A stretch of DNA of 64,000 nucleotides from Anthropogastromicrobium sp963626545 (GCA_963626545.1 CAVFYJ010000003.1:15661-79660), one strand, 5' to 3'; shown: positions 8,649-17,908, numbered from the stretch's first letter. Numbers and translations: made by a program. The notes: generated by a model not told the origin, from the letters alone.

Positions 8649-8694
8649 GAAAACAAGAAGACTGGTTCGCCTTAGGAGCGAAGCCGTAGTTTAG

Positions 8695-8736
8695 GCCGCG
8701 GGTGCAGGATGCAAGGGCGGCAGAATGAGAGGAAAC
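8695..8736 (+). promoter_or_regulatory. hairpin-plus-RBS leader, copy 1
   Basis: GCCGC (8695-8699) can pair with GCGGC (8717-8721), followed at once by AGAATGAGAGGAAAC and the start codon. Nearly the same arrangement precedes the genes at 46492 and 51198. Confidence 0.65.
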
Positions 8737-10386
8737 ATGATTAGTGCAAATGGAGTAACATTACGTCTGGGCAAGAGAGCCCTTTTTGAGGATGTAAACA
8801 TCAAGTTTACAGAGGGAAACTGCTATGGAATTATCGGTGCCAACGGTGCCGGAAAGTCCACATTTTTAAAGATTTTGTCCGGACAGCTTGAGCCGACAAA
8901 TGGAAGCGTCACCATGACACCGGGACAGCGTCTTTCCGTACTCGAGCAGGATCACTTTAAGTACGATGACTGCGTTGTACTTGACACCGTTATGATGGGA
9001 AATGCCCGTCTCTTCGAGATCATGAAGGAGAAGGACGCCATCTACGCAAAAGAGGATTTCACCGATGAGGATGGTATCCGAGCAAGTGAACTCGAGGCAG
9101 AGTTCGCACAGATGAACGGATGGGAAGCCGATTCCGATGCGGCATCTTTGTTAAACGGACTTGGTATTGACACCGAGCTTCATTATAAGAAGATGGGCGA
9201 GCTTGACGGTCCAGATAAGGTAAAGGTTCTTCTTGCAAGAGCGCTGTTTGGAAATCCGGATATCCTGTTAATGGATGAGCCGACCAACCACTTGGACCTG
9301 GCTGCAATCGACTGGTTAGAGGAATTCTTGATTAACTTTGAGAACACCGTCATCGTCGTTTCCCATGACCGTTATTTCTTAAATAAGGTATGTACCCAGA
9401 TCGCCGATATCGACTATGCAAAGATTCAGCTGTACTCTGGTAACTATGATTTCTGGTACGAGTCTTCTCAGCTTATGATCAAGCAGATGAAGGAAGCAAA
9501 CCGTAAGAAGGAAGAAAAGATTAAGGAGTTACAGGAATTTATCCAGCGTTTCTCCGCAAATGCATCGAAGAGTAAGCAGGCAACCTCCCGTAAGAGAGCA
9601 CTCGAGAAGATTCAGCTTGACGAGATGCGTCCATCTTCCAGAAAGTATCCTTACATCGACTTTCGACCAGAGCGTACCATCGGAAACGAGGTACTGACGG
9701 TTGAGAATCTGTGCAAGACCATCGACGGCGTAAAGGTACTCGACAACATCAGCTTTACTCTTCGTCACGATGATAAAGTCGCATTCGTTGGTTCCAACGA
9801 GTTAGCAAAGACCACTCTGTTCCAGATTTTAATGGGCGAGATGGAGCCGGATTCCGGTAGCTTTAAGTGGGGGGTTACCACCTCTCAGGCATACTTCCCG
9901 AAGGACAACACCGCAGAGTTTGACAGCGATCTTGTTATCTATGACTGGTTGCAGCAGTATTCTCCTGTAAAGGATATCACTTATGTAAGAGGTTTCCTTG
10001 GACGTATGCTCTTCGCCGGAGATGACGGTGCAAAGAAGGTTCGCGTCTTGTCTGGAGGTGAGAAGGTTCGTTGTATGCTGTCCAAGATGATGATTTCCGG
10101 CGCAAATGTCTTAGTATTTGATGAGCCGACCAACCATCTGGATATGGAGTCCATCACCGCATTAAACAACGGTATGATGAAGTTCCCAGGCGTTATCCTG
10201 TTCTCTTCAAGAGACCATCAGATCGTCCAGACCACCGCAAATCGTATCATCGAGCTGCTTCCGGGCGGATTCATTGATAAGATCACCACATACGATGAGT
10301 ATCTGGCAAGTGATGAGATGGCTATGAAGCGTCAGGTTTACACCGCAAATGTTGAGGATGATGTAGAGCCGGACGGCGAGGAATAA
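8737..10386 (+). CDS. ABC-F family ATPase, YbiT/YkpA-like
   Basis: This soluble protein of 549 residues has two ATPase domains and no membrane segments. ABC-F proteins act on the ribosome. Domain 1 has GANGAGKST and LLMDEPTNHLD, with a signature altered to LDGPDKVKVLL. Domain 2 has a degenerate P-loop (SNELAKTTLF), a normal LSGGEKVRC and VFDEPTNHLD. Its switch segment reads SSRDHQ, where SHDHQ is usual. As I recall the family, the altered second P-loop is a trait of this subfamily, so I do not treat it as decay. The start at 8737 (MISANGVTL) is preferred over an in-frame ATG at 8725 because it matches family starts and is better spaced from GAGAGG. Confidence 0.93.
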   Translation: MISANGVTLRLGKRALFEDVNIKFTEGNCYGIIGANGAGKSTFLKILSGQLEPTNGSVTMTPGQRLSVLEQDHFKYDDCVVLDTVMMGNARLFEIMKEKDAIYAKEDFTDEDGIRASELEAEFAQMNGWEADSDAASLLNGLGIDTELHYKKMGELDGPDKVKVLLARALFGNPDILLMDEPTNHLDLAAIDWLEEFLINFENTVIVVSHDRYFLNKVCTQIADIDYAKIQLYSGNYDFWYESSQLMIKQMKEANRKKEEKIKELQEFIQRFSANASKSKQATSRKRALEKIQLDEMRPSSRKYPYIDFRPERTIGNEVLTVENLCKTIDGVKVLDNISFTLRHDDKVAFVGSNELAKTTLFQILMGEMEPDSGSFKWGVTTSQAYFPKDNTAEFDSDLVIYDWLQQYSPVKDITYVRGFLGRMLFAGDDGAKKVRVLSGGEKVRCMLSKMMISGANVLVFDEPTNHLDMESITALNNGMMKFPGVILFSSRDHQIVQTTANRIIELLPGGFIDKITTYDEYLASDEMAMKRQVYTANVEDDVEPDGEE

Positions 10387-10416
10387 ACATCAGAAAAACA
10401 GGAAAGGCGGTGGAGC

Positions 10417-11178
10417 ATGAGTGCATTTGCATTAAAGATCATTGCAATGGTCACAATGTTTATCGATCATCTCTTTGCCTCCTGCATCAACCCATCCGGT
10501 GTTGATGTGTGGAATATTTCAAGGCTTCCTGTGCCGGGAACCGGAACTACGCTTTACTGGTTGGGCAGAATGATTGGACGAATCGCGTTTCCGATCTTCT
10601 GTTTCCAGATCGTAGAAGGTGTGCGCTACACAAAAAACTGGAAACGCTACATGGCTCGTCTGGCGCTGCTTGCCTTGATTTCAGAGATTCCATTTGATCT
10701 GGCACTAAAGGGCTTTCAGGTCAATGACTCTTCACAAAATGTATTCTTCACGCTGCTGTTTGGTATGATGATCGTGACATTTATGAAGGTAGTTGATCAG
10801 GACTGGAAATATCTGGTGTGGCCGGTTCTCGTATTTGGCTACGGCTACATGGCAAAATTCATCTTCCATACCGATTATGACTGGAGCGGCGTCACATGCA
10901 TCGCCGTCATGGGATTGATGAACGAGCCATGGGAGAAGGTCTTTAAGCCATACACCCCGGCAGTCGCCCAGATGATTCATGTTGTATTCGCGGCGCTTGG
11001 TATTTTTGTCCTTTACTATAAGAACAGCTTCGAGATCTATGGATTTTTCGCGCTGCTGCCAATCGCCCTTTATAATGGAAGAAAAGGATACTCAAGCAAA
11101 AAGATACAGTATGCATTTTATTTGTTCTATCCAGTACATTTACTTGTGCTGTTTGTGATCGCATATACATTTCGGTAA
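10417..11178 (+). CDS. TraX-family integral membrane protein
   Basis: This 253-residue protein has about eight hydrophobic segments. The N-terminus (ALKIIAMVTMFIDHLFAS) and the segment RMIGRIAFPIFCFQIVEG are typical of TraX-like proteins. TraX acetylates F-pilin, but chromosomal homologues in Clostridia lie outside conjugation loci and have no assigned substrate. None of its neighbours is a conjugation gene. The start follows AAAGGCGGTGGAGC, 30 bases after the ABC-F stop, so it is probably cotranscribed with that gene. Confidence 0.85.
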   Translation: MSAFALKIIAMVTMFIDHLFASCINPSGVDVWNISRLPVPGTGTTLYWLGRMIGRIAFPIFCFQIVEGVRYTKNWKRYMARLALLALISEIPFDLALKGFQVNDSSQNVFFTLLFGMMIVTFMKVVDQDWKYLVWPVLVFGYGYMAKFIFHTDYDWSGVTCIAVMGLMNEPWEKVFKPYTPAVAQMIHVVFAALGIFVLYYKNSFEIYGFFALLPIALYNGRKGYSSKKIQYAFYLFYPVHLLVLFVIAYTFR

Positions 11179-11243
11179 GGAAATTCGCATTTCATAAAAT
11201 AGAAAAACGCGAATTGGAATAAAAAATAAAGGTGGAAAAACGA

Positions 11244-11768
11244 ATGAAAAGAATTGAAGATTATGTAATCAGTATTCCGGATTTCCCGGAACCAGGCATC
11301 ATTTTCCGTGACATCACTGGAATTCTTCGTGATCCGGACGGATTAAAGCTGTCCATCGACAAGATTCAGGAGATGTTAGCGGGCGTTGAGTTTGACGCAG
11401 TACTTGGCTTAGAGTCAAGAGGCTTCATCTTCGGTATGCCGATTGCCTACAACCTGCATAAGGCATTCATCCCGGTAAGAAAGAAAGGCAAGCTGCCAAG
11501 AGAGACTGTTTCTGCAAAGTATGAGCTGGAGTATGGCATAGCCGAGATCGAAATTCACAAGGAAGATCTTCGTCCGGGCATGAAGGTTGTCATCATTGAT
11601 GATTTGATCGCAACAGGCGGAACCGTAGAGGCTGCTGTAAAGCTGGCGGAGAGTCTTGGCGCTGAGGTTGTAAAGATTGCATTCGTTATGGAGTTAGCCG
11701 GATTAAAGGGCAGAGATCGCTTAAAGGGCTACGATGTAGAGTCTGTAATCACATACGAAGGAAACTAA
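11244..11768 (+). CDS. apt: adenine phosphoribosyltransferase
   Basis: This 174-residue purine salvage enzyme makes AMP from adenine and PRPP in the cytoplasm. The PRPP-binding loop is VVIIDDLIATGGTVEAA near residue 115. The N-terminus (IPDFPEPGIIFRDITG) and LGLESRGFIFG are characteristic of Apt, and the length fits. The ATG at 11244 is eight bases after AAGGTGG; a GTG at 11232 overlaps that site and is unlikely. An imperfect AATTCGC/GCGAATT inverted repeat lies just upstream (11182-11216). The GNAT gene follows after 20 bases. Confidence 0.96.
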   Translation: MKRIEDYVISIPDFPEPGIIFRDITGILRDPDGLKLSIDKIQEMLAGVEFDAVLGLESRGFIFGMPIAYNLHKAFIPVRKKGKLPRETVSAKYELEYGIAEIEIHKEDLRPGMKVVIIDDLIATGGTVEAAVKLAESLGAEVVKIAFVMELAGLKGRDRLKGYDVESVITYEGN

Positions 11769-11788
11769 AAGAAAGTAAGGTGTAAAAT

Positions 11789-12241
11789 ATGCACAGGCAG
11801 GTAGATCTGGATATGATAGAGCTGATCGACAATAAGCTGACAGTCGATGAATATCTGAAGCTGCGCGCGCTTGTTGGCTGGAAAAAGCTTTCACGCGAGC
11901 AGGCGCAGAAGGCACTTGACAACAGCCTTTTGGTGGTTGGCGCGTATCTGGCAGGACAGCCGATCGGCATGGGACGCCTGGTGGGAGACGGCGCGGTAAT
12001 CTGTTATGTGCAGGATCTTGTCATTCCACCGCAGGCTCAGGGCTACGGAATCGGTTCGCTCGTCCTGTCAAGGTTAAGACGCTACGTCGAAAGCCTTCGT
12101 CTTCCGGGAACCGAGATGATGTTTGATTTGATGTGTGCGAAAGGACGTGAACGCTTTTATGAGGCGCACGGCTTTACCGCACGCCCGACCGAAAAGTTAG
12201 GGCCAGGAATGATTCAATATTTGAACGATAACAGGGGATAA
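11789..12241 (+). CDS. GNAT-family N-acetyltransferase
   Basis: This 150-residue protein carries the GNAT fold. The core strand YVQDLVIPPQAQGYGIGS holds the V-P-QaqGyGiG acetyl-CoA pyrophosphate loop (about residues 72-88). The C-terminal ERFYEAHGF is the usual beta5-alpha4 element. The acceptor is unknown. It lies 20 bases after apt, with AAGGTG before its ATG, so it is probably in the same transcript. A strong hairpin follows the stop codon directly. Confidence 0.88.
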   Translation: MHRQVDLDMIELIDNKLTVDEYLKLRALVGWKKLSREQAQKALDNSLLVVGAYLAGQPIGMGRLVGDGAVICYVQDLVIPPQAQGYGIGSLVLSRLRRYVESLRLPGTEMMFDLMCAKGRERFYEAHGFTARPTEKLGPGMIQYLNDNRG

Positions 12242-12286
12242 AAGTTAGAGGATCTTCCTGCTTGCAGGAATGATCCTCTGACTTTG
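12242..12286 (+). terminator. nested terminator hairpin between convergent genes
   Basis: AAAGTTAGAGGATC pairs with GATCCTCTGACTTT with one G-U wobble. Inside it TTCCTG pairs with CAGGAA around a CTTG loop. The outer arms give A-rich and T-rich edges in both directions, so it may serve both the GNAT gene and the convergent AraC gene. Confidence 0.8.
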
Positions 12287-12313
12287 AGACCCGAACGAAC
12301 ATGAGGATGCAGC

Positions 12314-12383
12314 GGCTTCTTTAGAAGCCAGCAAATCCGAATGATCGTAGAATTGCGAGAGCTGCATAGCAGCGGAGCAATTC
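12314..12383 (+). repeat. two further hairpins before the AraC gene 3' end
   Basis: GGCTTC and GAAGCC (12314-12329) form one stem. GAATTGC (12350-12356) and GCAATTC (12377-12383) form another, with an inner GCTGC/GCAGC stem. With the terminator at 12242 this makes three hairpins in 140 bases. No gene is seen in 12287-12409. Confidence 0.6.
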
Positions 12384-12409
12384 GTAGTTATCGAGATAAA
12401 GTAGATAAA

Positions 12410-13267
12410 TTAACGCCACTGCGGTCTCATCCTTGCGCGATATTGCGTCGGGGTGAGGCCGTATTCTTGTTTAAAGACCTTCATAAAATTTTCCGAGGAG
12501 CTATAGCCGAGCAGCTCCGCAATCGCACCAATCGACATATCCGCATACAAGAGGCAGCTGACCGCCTTCTGCATGCGGATCTTTTTTTGCAATTCTTTAA
12601 AGCGAAAGCCCGTATTTTCCTGAACGAAGCGCGAGCAGTAGGAGAGGGAGTAGTTCATCTGATCTGCCAGTCCGGCAAGTGATGCCGTCGTATAGTTTTG
12701 CAGCAGATATCGGGCAATGACGGCCAGATGAGCACTTTTTGTTGCGTCGTGTGGGCCAAACATCGTCGCCTCACCAGTTCGGATCAGTTTATACAGAAGC
12801 GTCAAAAGCAGATGAAATAACATTCGGTCGCTGTAGGTATCTGCATTTTGGCTTTCCTGTACCATCGCATCAAGTAACAGCCACATATCGGTGTCTGTGT
12901 GATCGCTGCGGCTGATCAGCCCGACAGAGGTGTCTTTTGCAAAAATAGCCTGCAAGAAAAACTCGCAGAAAATGTTATTTTCAAAGGAGAAGGCGAGCAT
13001 CTGTTCCAAAATATCCGGCGAGATAAGAAGCTGGTACCAGATGGAGTCCTCATTTGCATGAACAAAATGAGACGTATCGGGTGGAAGGAAGATAGCGCAG
13101 TCACTAGATAAATAAAGCGAATGCCCCCCCAACTCAGCCAGACAGCGCCCGTTTTGCACAAAGTCTAATTCAAAAAAAGCATGACTGTGCGCGCCGCCCA
13201 AACAGACAGGATTTTTCGTTACAGTGATCTGATATTTAGCAGGAAGCAGGATTTCACAAGTGTTCAT
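12410..13267 (-). CDS. AraC-family transcriptional regulator
   Basis: This 285-residue regulator has an N-terminal cupin-like sensing domain (HSHAFFELDFV, residues 27-37) and a C-terminal pair of helix-turn-helix motifs. The second is preceded by MSIGAIAELLGYSSSENF and followed by the AraC signature FKQEYGLTPTQYR. The start follows GAGGT. It is divergent from the CUT1 sugar transporter operon with 348 bases between, and a pair of direct repeats lies just upstream of that operon's promoter. This suggests it activates the operon in response to a sugar. That link is inference from gene order. Confidence 0.92.
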   Translation of the reverse strand: MNTCEILLPAKYQITVTKNPVCLGGAHSHAFFELDFVQNGRCLAELGGHSLYLSSDCAIFLPPDTSHFVHANEDSIWYQLLISPDILEQMLAFSFENNIFCEFFLQAIFAKDTSVGLISRSDHTDTDMWLLLDAMVQESQNADTYSDRMLFHLLLTLLYKLIRTGEATMFGPHDATKSAHLAVIARYLLQNYTTASLAGLADQMNYSLSYCSRFVQENTGFRFKELQKKIRMQKAVSCLLYADMSIGAIAELLGYSSSENFMKVFKQEYGLTPTQYRARMRPQWR

Positions 13268-13386
13268 AATGATACCTCACGAATTTTTCTAATTTATCGT
13301 CAAAAAGAGACAAATTCCTCGAAAGAGAAAACGATTGCGCTTAACACATTATACTACAGAAAAAACGCAAAAGCAAGGAATAGAAT

Positions 13387-13448
13387 AAAAAATACCAGTA
13401 TACACCTCAAAAAATACCAGTGCAAATTGTAGAGAACGGTTATATAAT
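13387..13448 (+). promoter_or_regulatory. candidate AraC-type activator site and promoter of the sugar transporter operon
   Basis: AAAAAATACCAGT occurs at 13387-13399 and 13409-13421 as direct repeats on the same face of the helix (22-base period). TATAAT lies at 13443-13448. At 17 bases upstream the -35 position reads GTGCAA, a poor match, and the second repeat abuts it. This is how an activator-dependent promoter of the AraC family is usually built. Confidence 0.65.
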
Positions 13449-13494
13449 AAAAATAATTTAAAGTTGTCTTTACGAAAAATGAAACTAAATAAAA

Positions 13495-13514
13495 TTTTAA
13501 TAAGTTTTAATAAG
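13495..13514 (+). repeat. tandem 10-bp repeat in the operon leader
   Basis: TTTTAATAAG is repeated without a gap at 13495-13504 and 13505-13514. It lies about 40 bases downstream of the predicted start site and is followed by a weak AAACC/GGTTT hairpin with a T-rich run. Function unknown. Confidence 0.55.
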
Positions 13515-13615
13515 CTTTCGTAAACCTTTTCGGTTTTTTCTATTTTTTTTTACACAGGAGCGAAAACGATAACGTGAGCAGTAACGTGAGGCAACAGACA
13601 GAAAGGGGAAAGGAA

Positions 13616-15067
13616 ATGAATCAAAAAGAAACAAAACAGCGCCAATCCTACGATTACATTTATTACATTATGCGCGCTGCAGTTTTGTTGTCGGTGGTCT
13701 TTTTATTTGTACCGAGTCTCAATCCGGCAAGAATTAGCGGTATGATTAACAAGAACCTGTCACTCTTTACCTCCGGTATTTCCTACAGCGCATTGACAAA
13801 TGGCTTTGGTCGTGCTTTCAAGAAAGGATGGGTATCGGAGAGCAGCTTCGTGCTTGACCGTGCAGGCGCGATCGTGATGTGCGTCGGCATTGCAGCTGGT
13901 GTCGCATCGGCCTGTATGTCTCTCGGTAATATCCGTTTAAAGAAGCTGGGAAACATCTTCACATTGATCAGTGGTGTGGTGATGGCAGTCGGTATCGTGA
14001 TGATTCGCACCGCATACTCACAGATCAATGTCGGCGATAAGATTGATAAGATCGATCCAAGACTTCCAAAGAGTGTCACCATCATGACCGTATTTGCCGT
14101 GATTCTCATCGTGTCAGCAATTTTGTCAATGATTCTTTTAGCAAAGCAAAAGAGCGAAGCGAAGTTTGAGATGGAGACAAAGTTTAAGCTTTTCTTGATG
14201 CTGATGCCGTTTCTGGCACTCGTTGCCGTATTCTCTTACCTGCCGCTTTGGGGTTGGCGCTACGCATTCTTTGATTACAAGGCTGGCGACTCGTTAAGCA
14301 TGGCAAATTTTGTTGGGTTTAAGTGGTTCACCGAACTTTTGAAAAATCCGGCGACCGTAAAGGATATTGGAAACGTAATGAAGAATACGCTCGGTATGAG
14401 CGGCCTTGGAATTCTGACAAGCTGGATGCCGATGGCATTTGCGATTTTCCTGTGTGAAATCAAAAATCTCAAGTTTAGACGTTTCGTGCAGACCTTCACG
14501 ACGGTGCCGAACTTTATCAGCTGGGTTCTCGTTTACTCCATCGCGACTTGTATTTTCTCGACAGACGGATTCTTAAGCAGTATCCTTGTAAACCTTGGAA
14601 TCTGGAGTGAGGGACATAACCTTTTGATGGACGGTTCCCACACATGGTTAAAGATGTGGCTGTGGGGAACATGGAAGGGAATTGGCTGGAGCGCAATCAT
14701 TTACATAGCTGGTATTTCTGGTATTGACCAGCAGCTTTACGAGGCTGCAACGGTTGACGGCGCAGGTCGCTTCCAGCGCATGTGGCACATCACCGTGCCG
14801 GGTCTGATTCCAACCTTCTGTGTACTGTTGTTGATGTCCATTGCAAACGTATTAAGCAACGGTATGGATCAGTATCTTGTATTTAAGAATGCAACAAATG
14901 CGACATCCATCCGTGTTCTGGATCTGTATGTATACGAGCTTGGTATTGGACAGGGCTCCATACCGTTAACCACCGTTGTCAGTATGCTCAAGTCGGTAAT
15001 CAGTGTCACGCTGCTGTTCCTTGCAAATGGCGCTTCCAAGCTGATCCGTGGTGAGAGTATCGTATAA
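13616..15067 (+). CDS. CUT1 sugar ABC transporter permease (LplB-like) with extra N-terminal membrane domain
   Basis: This 483-residue permease has the usual LplB-type core of six segments. Its EAA cytoplasmic loop reads EAATVDGAGRFQRMWHITVP. It also carries an extra N-terminal part of about 190 residues with four hydrophobic segments (near residues 20-40, 80-105, 112-132 and 152-175) that the normal 300-residue permease lacks. The start at 13616 follows AAAGGGGAAAGGAA; an upstream in-frame start at 13574 has no such site. The LplC-like gene follows after 14 bases. It imports a sugar or oligosaccharide with the next two products. Confidence 0.9.
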   Translation: MNQKETKQRQSYDYIYYIMRAAVLLSVVFLFVPSLNPARISGMINKNLSLFTSGISYSALTNGFGRAFKKGWVSESSFVLDRAGAIVMCVGIAAGVASACMSLGNIRLKKLGNIFTLISGVVMAVGIVMIRTAYSQINVGDKIDKIDPRLPKSVTIMTVFAVILIVSAILSMILLAKQKSEAKFEMETKFKLFLMLMPFLALVAVFSYLPLWGWRYAFFDYKAGDSLSMANFVGFKWFTELLKNPATVKDIGNVMKNTLGMSGLGILTSWMPMAFAIFLCEIKNLKFRRFVQTFTTVPNFISWVLVYSIATCIFSTDGFLSSILVNLGIWSEGHNLLMDGSHTWLKMWLWGTWKGIGWSAIIYIAGISGIDQQLYEAATVDGAGRFQRMWHITVPGLIPTFCVLLLMSIANVLSNGMDQYLVFKNATNATSIRVLDLYVYELGIGQGSIPLTTVVSMLKSVISVTLLFLANGASKLIRGESIV

Positions 15068-15081
15068 TAAGGAGGGGAACG

Positions 15082-16047
15082 ATGGCAAAGACAGCACAGG
15101 AAAAGGCCGATTTAAAGGCCGAGAAATTATATGAAAAAAAGCATAAGAATATTTACCGCACGAGTGTGGGAGATGTGATCTTTAATGTGATCAATTACGT
15201 CGTATTTACGCTGTTTACGATCATTTGTATCTTCCCATTCTACTATCTGTTCATCAATACGATCAGTGACAACGATCTGGTTGTAAAGGGATTGATCAAC
15301 TTTATTCCGAGAGGCATTCACTTCGGAAACTATGCGGCACTGTTAAACGTAAGCGATCTGATGAGTTCCTTCATCGTATCCATAACCAGAACCGTGTTTG
15401 GTACGGCACTGATGGTTGGCGCATCCGCCTTCATCGGCTATCTGGTCACACAGCAGGAGATGTGGGGACGAAAGGTTTGGTATCGATTCATCGTCATCAC
15501 GATGTATTTCAACGCTGGACTCATTCCGTGGTTCTTAAACATGCAGATGCTTGGTCTGACCAATACCTACTGGGCATACATCATTCCAGGTATCGTTGCA
15601 CCATACAACATCATTCTGGTAAAAACTTACATTGAGTCCATCCCGAAGGAGCTTGAGGAGAGTGCTAAGATCGACGGTGCTTCCCATATCCGTATTTTCG
15701 GACAGATTATCTGGCCACTTAGTAAGCCGATCTTGGCAACCATCGCAATCTTTGGTGCTGTCGGCAACTGGAACTCCTTCACCGATTCTCTGATCTTAAT
15801 GTCCTCAAAGCCAGAGCTTTACACCTTGCAGCACCGCCTGTATATCTATCTGAATCAGGCATCCAACTTAAGTGCATTGATGCAGTCTGGCGGTTCTGTC
15901 AGTGATTCGGCTGTCAAGTCCGCACTCAGCGGCAAGGTTATCAAGTATACGATCTCCATGGTAACGGTTATCCCGATTCTGGTTGTGTATCCGTTCATGC
16001 AGCGTTACTTTGAGAAAGGTATTATGTTAGGAGCCGTAAAGGGTTAA
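15082..16047 (+). CDS. CUT1 sugar ABC transporter permease (LplC-like)
   Basis: This 321-residue inner-membrane permease is the second subunit of the importer. It has six hydrophobic segments after a basic N-terminus of about 30 residues. The EAA loop is ELEESAKIDGASHIRIFGQI, the site where the ATPase docks. The C-terminal VYPFMQRYFEKGIMLGAVKG is characteristic of LplC/YtcP-type permeases. The start follows AAGGAGGGG. The gene lies between its partner permease and the binding protein gene. Confidence 0.94.
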   Translation: MAKTAQEKADLKAEKLYEKKHKNIYRTSVGDVIFNVINYVVFTLFTIICIFPFYYLFINTISDNDLVVKGLINFIPRGIHFGNYAALLNVSDLMSSFIVSITRTVFGTALMVGASAFIGYLVTQQEMWGRKVWYRFIVITMYFNAGLIPWFLNMQMLGLTNTYWAYIIPGIVAPYNIILVKTYIESIPKELEESAKIDGASHIRIFGQIIWPLSKPILATIAIFGAVGNWNSFTDSLILMSSKPELYTLQHRLYIYLNQASNLSALMQSGGSVSDSAVKSALSGKVIKYTISMVTVIPILVVYPFMQRYFEKGIMLGAVKG

Positions 16048-16104
16048 ATAAGAAATGTAACCGCGAAGGCGCGGAGCATATAAAAAATTAGGAGGAAAAA
16101 GAAT

Positions 16105-17874
16105 ATGAAATTGAGAAAAGTGAGTGCACTGTTTATGGCGGCAGCGATGTCCGCATCCATGTTTGTCGTTCCGGCAATGGCAGATGAGACAGACGATCCG
16201 GCAAAGGCGATTCCGGAGGACGTGATCCCGGATGAGACCGTGACCTTGAACGTATTTGACCAGTTAGCAAACTATTCTGGTGAGCAGATTGGTTGGTTTG
16301 GTCAGGTAATGCTAGAGAAGTTTAATGTAAAGTTAAACATCATCCCGGACAGCGACGGAACTTATGAGACTCGTATGGAGTCTGGTGACCTTGGTGATCT
16401 GGTTATCTGGGGAAATGACGGTGATGAGTACTTACAAGCAGTAGACAAGGGTATGCTGTTTGACTGGAACGAGGATGACATCCTTGCTGATTACGGTCCG
16501 TATATCGTAGAGCACATGCAGCCGGCACTCGAGAAGAATACACAGATTTCTGGTGGAACCACCTATGGAATTGGATTTGATATCGCAACCGATGCCAGTT
16601 TGCGTCAGGATATCATGTATGAGTGGGATCTTCGTTGGGATCTGTATAAGGAGCTCGGCTATCCGGAGATCAAGAATCTTGATGACATGGTAGACGTTCT
16701 TGCACAGATGAAGGAAATCTGCCCGACAGATGACAATGGAAAGACCACCTATGGCGTATCCTTATTTGCAGACTGGGATGGCGACATGGTTATGTTCGTT
16801 AAGTCCACCGCATCCGCATATTATGGCTATGATGAGTTCGGAATTGGTCTGTATGATAGTGACAATCAGGAATTCCATCCGTGTCTTGAAGAGAATGGGC
16901 CATACCTGACTGCTCTTAAGTTCTATAACACTCTGTACCAGAAGGGACTGCTTGATCCAGACTCCCAGACACAGGGATACGAGGGTATGCTGGAGGATTA
17001 CCAGAATGGTACTGCATTCATGAACGTATTTAACTTCCTCGGATCTTCTCTGTATAACAGCGAAGCTCACACATCGGAAGGCAAGATGATGGCTCCGTGT
17101 CCACCATCTGAGGCAGAGCCAATCGCTTATGGCCAGAACATCTACGGTGGAAACAGACCGTGGACCATCGGCGCAAACACCGAGTACCCAGAGCTTTGCA
17201 TGGCAATCATCAACTGGCTGGCAACACCAGAAGGACGTATGACTCTTGAGTATGGTCCGAAGGACGTATGCTGGTACTATGATGAGGATGGAAACACCTG
17301 CTTTACCGATCTTGGAAAGAACGCAAAGCTGGATGGAAAGACCGAGATGACCGATGGCTACAGCGGCACATTCGAGGATGGAAACTTTAAGATCAACAAT
17401 ACCACATGGGCACTGGATACTCAGAATCTGGATTCCAAGGTTGGTGAGACCTACAACTACAAGAGATGGTCAAGCTTCAATTCCGAGGCTGGTTCTGAGA
17501 TCGAGCAGGATTGGAGAGATCATACTGGCTGTGAGCTGTTTGATGATTACTTCAATAATGTAAACATTCACATTGCACCTGGTACCATGTACTCCGCAGG
17601 CGTAAGATCCGATGAGCTTCAGCTTGTATGGACACAGGTTACTACCTGCATCAAGGAAGGTTCCTGGAAGGCAATCTATGCGTCCTCCGATGAAGAATTT
17701 GATCAGATCGTATCTGACATGATCGCTCAGGCAAATGAGTATGGCTATGATCAGTGCGTAGAGTTCCAGGAGAACGAGGCAACAATCCGTGCAGCAGCAG
17801 AAGATGCAGCAAGAGCTGGCCAGATCGTAGAGAGTGACGATGCTGAGGAAGAAAGTTCTGCAGCAGCTGAGTAA
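16105..17874 (+). CDS. extracellular solute-binding protein of the CUT1 transporter, no lipobox
   Basis: This 589-residue binding protein of the large LplA type captures a sugar for the two upstream permeases. The first 27 residues form a signal peptide ending AMA before DETDD, a signal peptidase I site. There is no cysteine lipobox, although Gram-positive binding proteins are normally lipid-anchored. The mature domain contains the WLATPEGRMTLEYG segment typical of family 1 binding proteins. The C-terminus is acidic and Ala-rich without an anchor. The start follows AGGAGG. A CCGCG/CGCGG hairpin lies in the 57-base gap before the gene. Confidence 0.92.
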   Translation: MKLRKVSALFMAAAMSASMFVVPAMADETDDPAKAIPEDVIPDETVTLNVFDQLANYSGEQIGWFGQVMLEKFNVKLNIIPDSDGTYETRMESGDLGDLVIWGNDGDEYLQAVDKGMLFDWNEDDILADYGPYIVEHMQPALEKNTQISGGTTYGIGFDIATDASLRQDIMYEWDLRWDLYKELGYPEIKNLDDMVDVLAQMKEICPTDDNGKTTYGVSLFADWDGDMVMFVKSTASAYYGYDEFGIGLYDSDNQEFHPCLEENGPYLTALKFYNTLYQKGLLDPDSQTQGYEGMLEDYQNGTAFMNVFNFLGSSLYNSEAHTSEGKMMAPCPPSEAEPIAYGQNIYGGNRPWTIGANTEYPELCMAIINWLATPEGRMTLEYGPKDVCWYYDEDGNTCFTDLGKNAKLDGKTEMTDGYSGTFEDGNFKINNTTWALDTQNLDSKVGETYNYKRWSSFNSEAGSEIEQDWRDHTGCELFDDYFNNVNIHIAPGTMYSAGVRSDELQLVWTQVTTCIKEGSWKAIYASSDEEFDQIVSDMIAQANEYGYDQCVEFQENEATIRAAAEDAARAGQIVESDDAEEESSAAAE

Positions 17875-17908
17875 GTATCTAGGCAGTGAATTATTTAATA
17901 AGCAACAA

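Noticed and set aside
9787..9830. Decayed second P-loop of the ABC-F protein as a loss of function
   Set aside because: The SNELAKTTLF form is, as I recall, a shared trait of the YbiT/YkpA-like subfamily, so it is not peculiar to this gene.
10417..11178. TraX-like gene as a sign of an integrated conjugative element
   Set aside because: Its neighbours are housekeeping genes, and there is no relaxase, integrase or type IV secretion gene.
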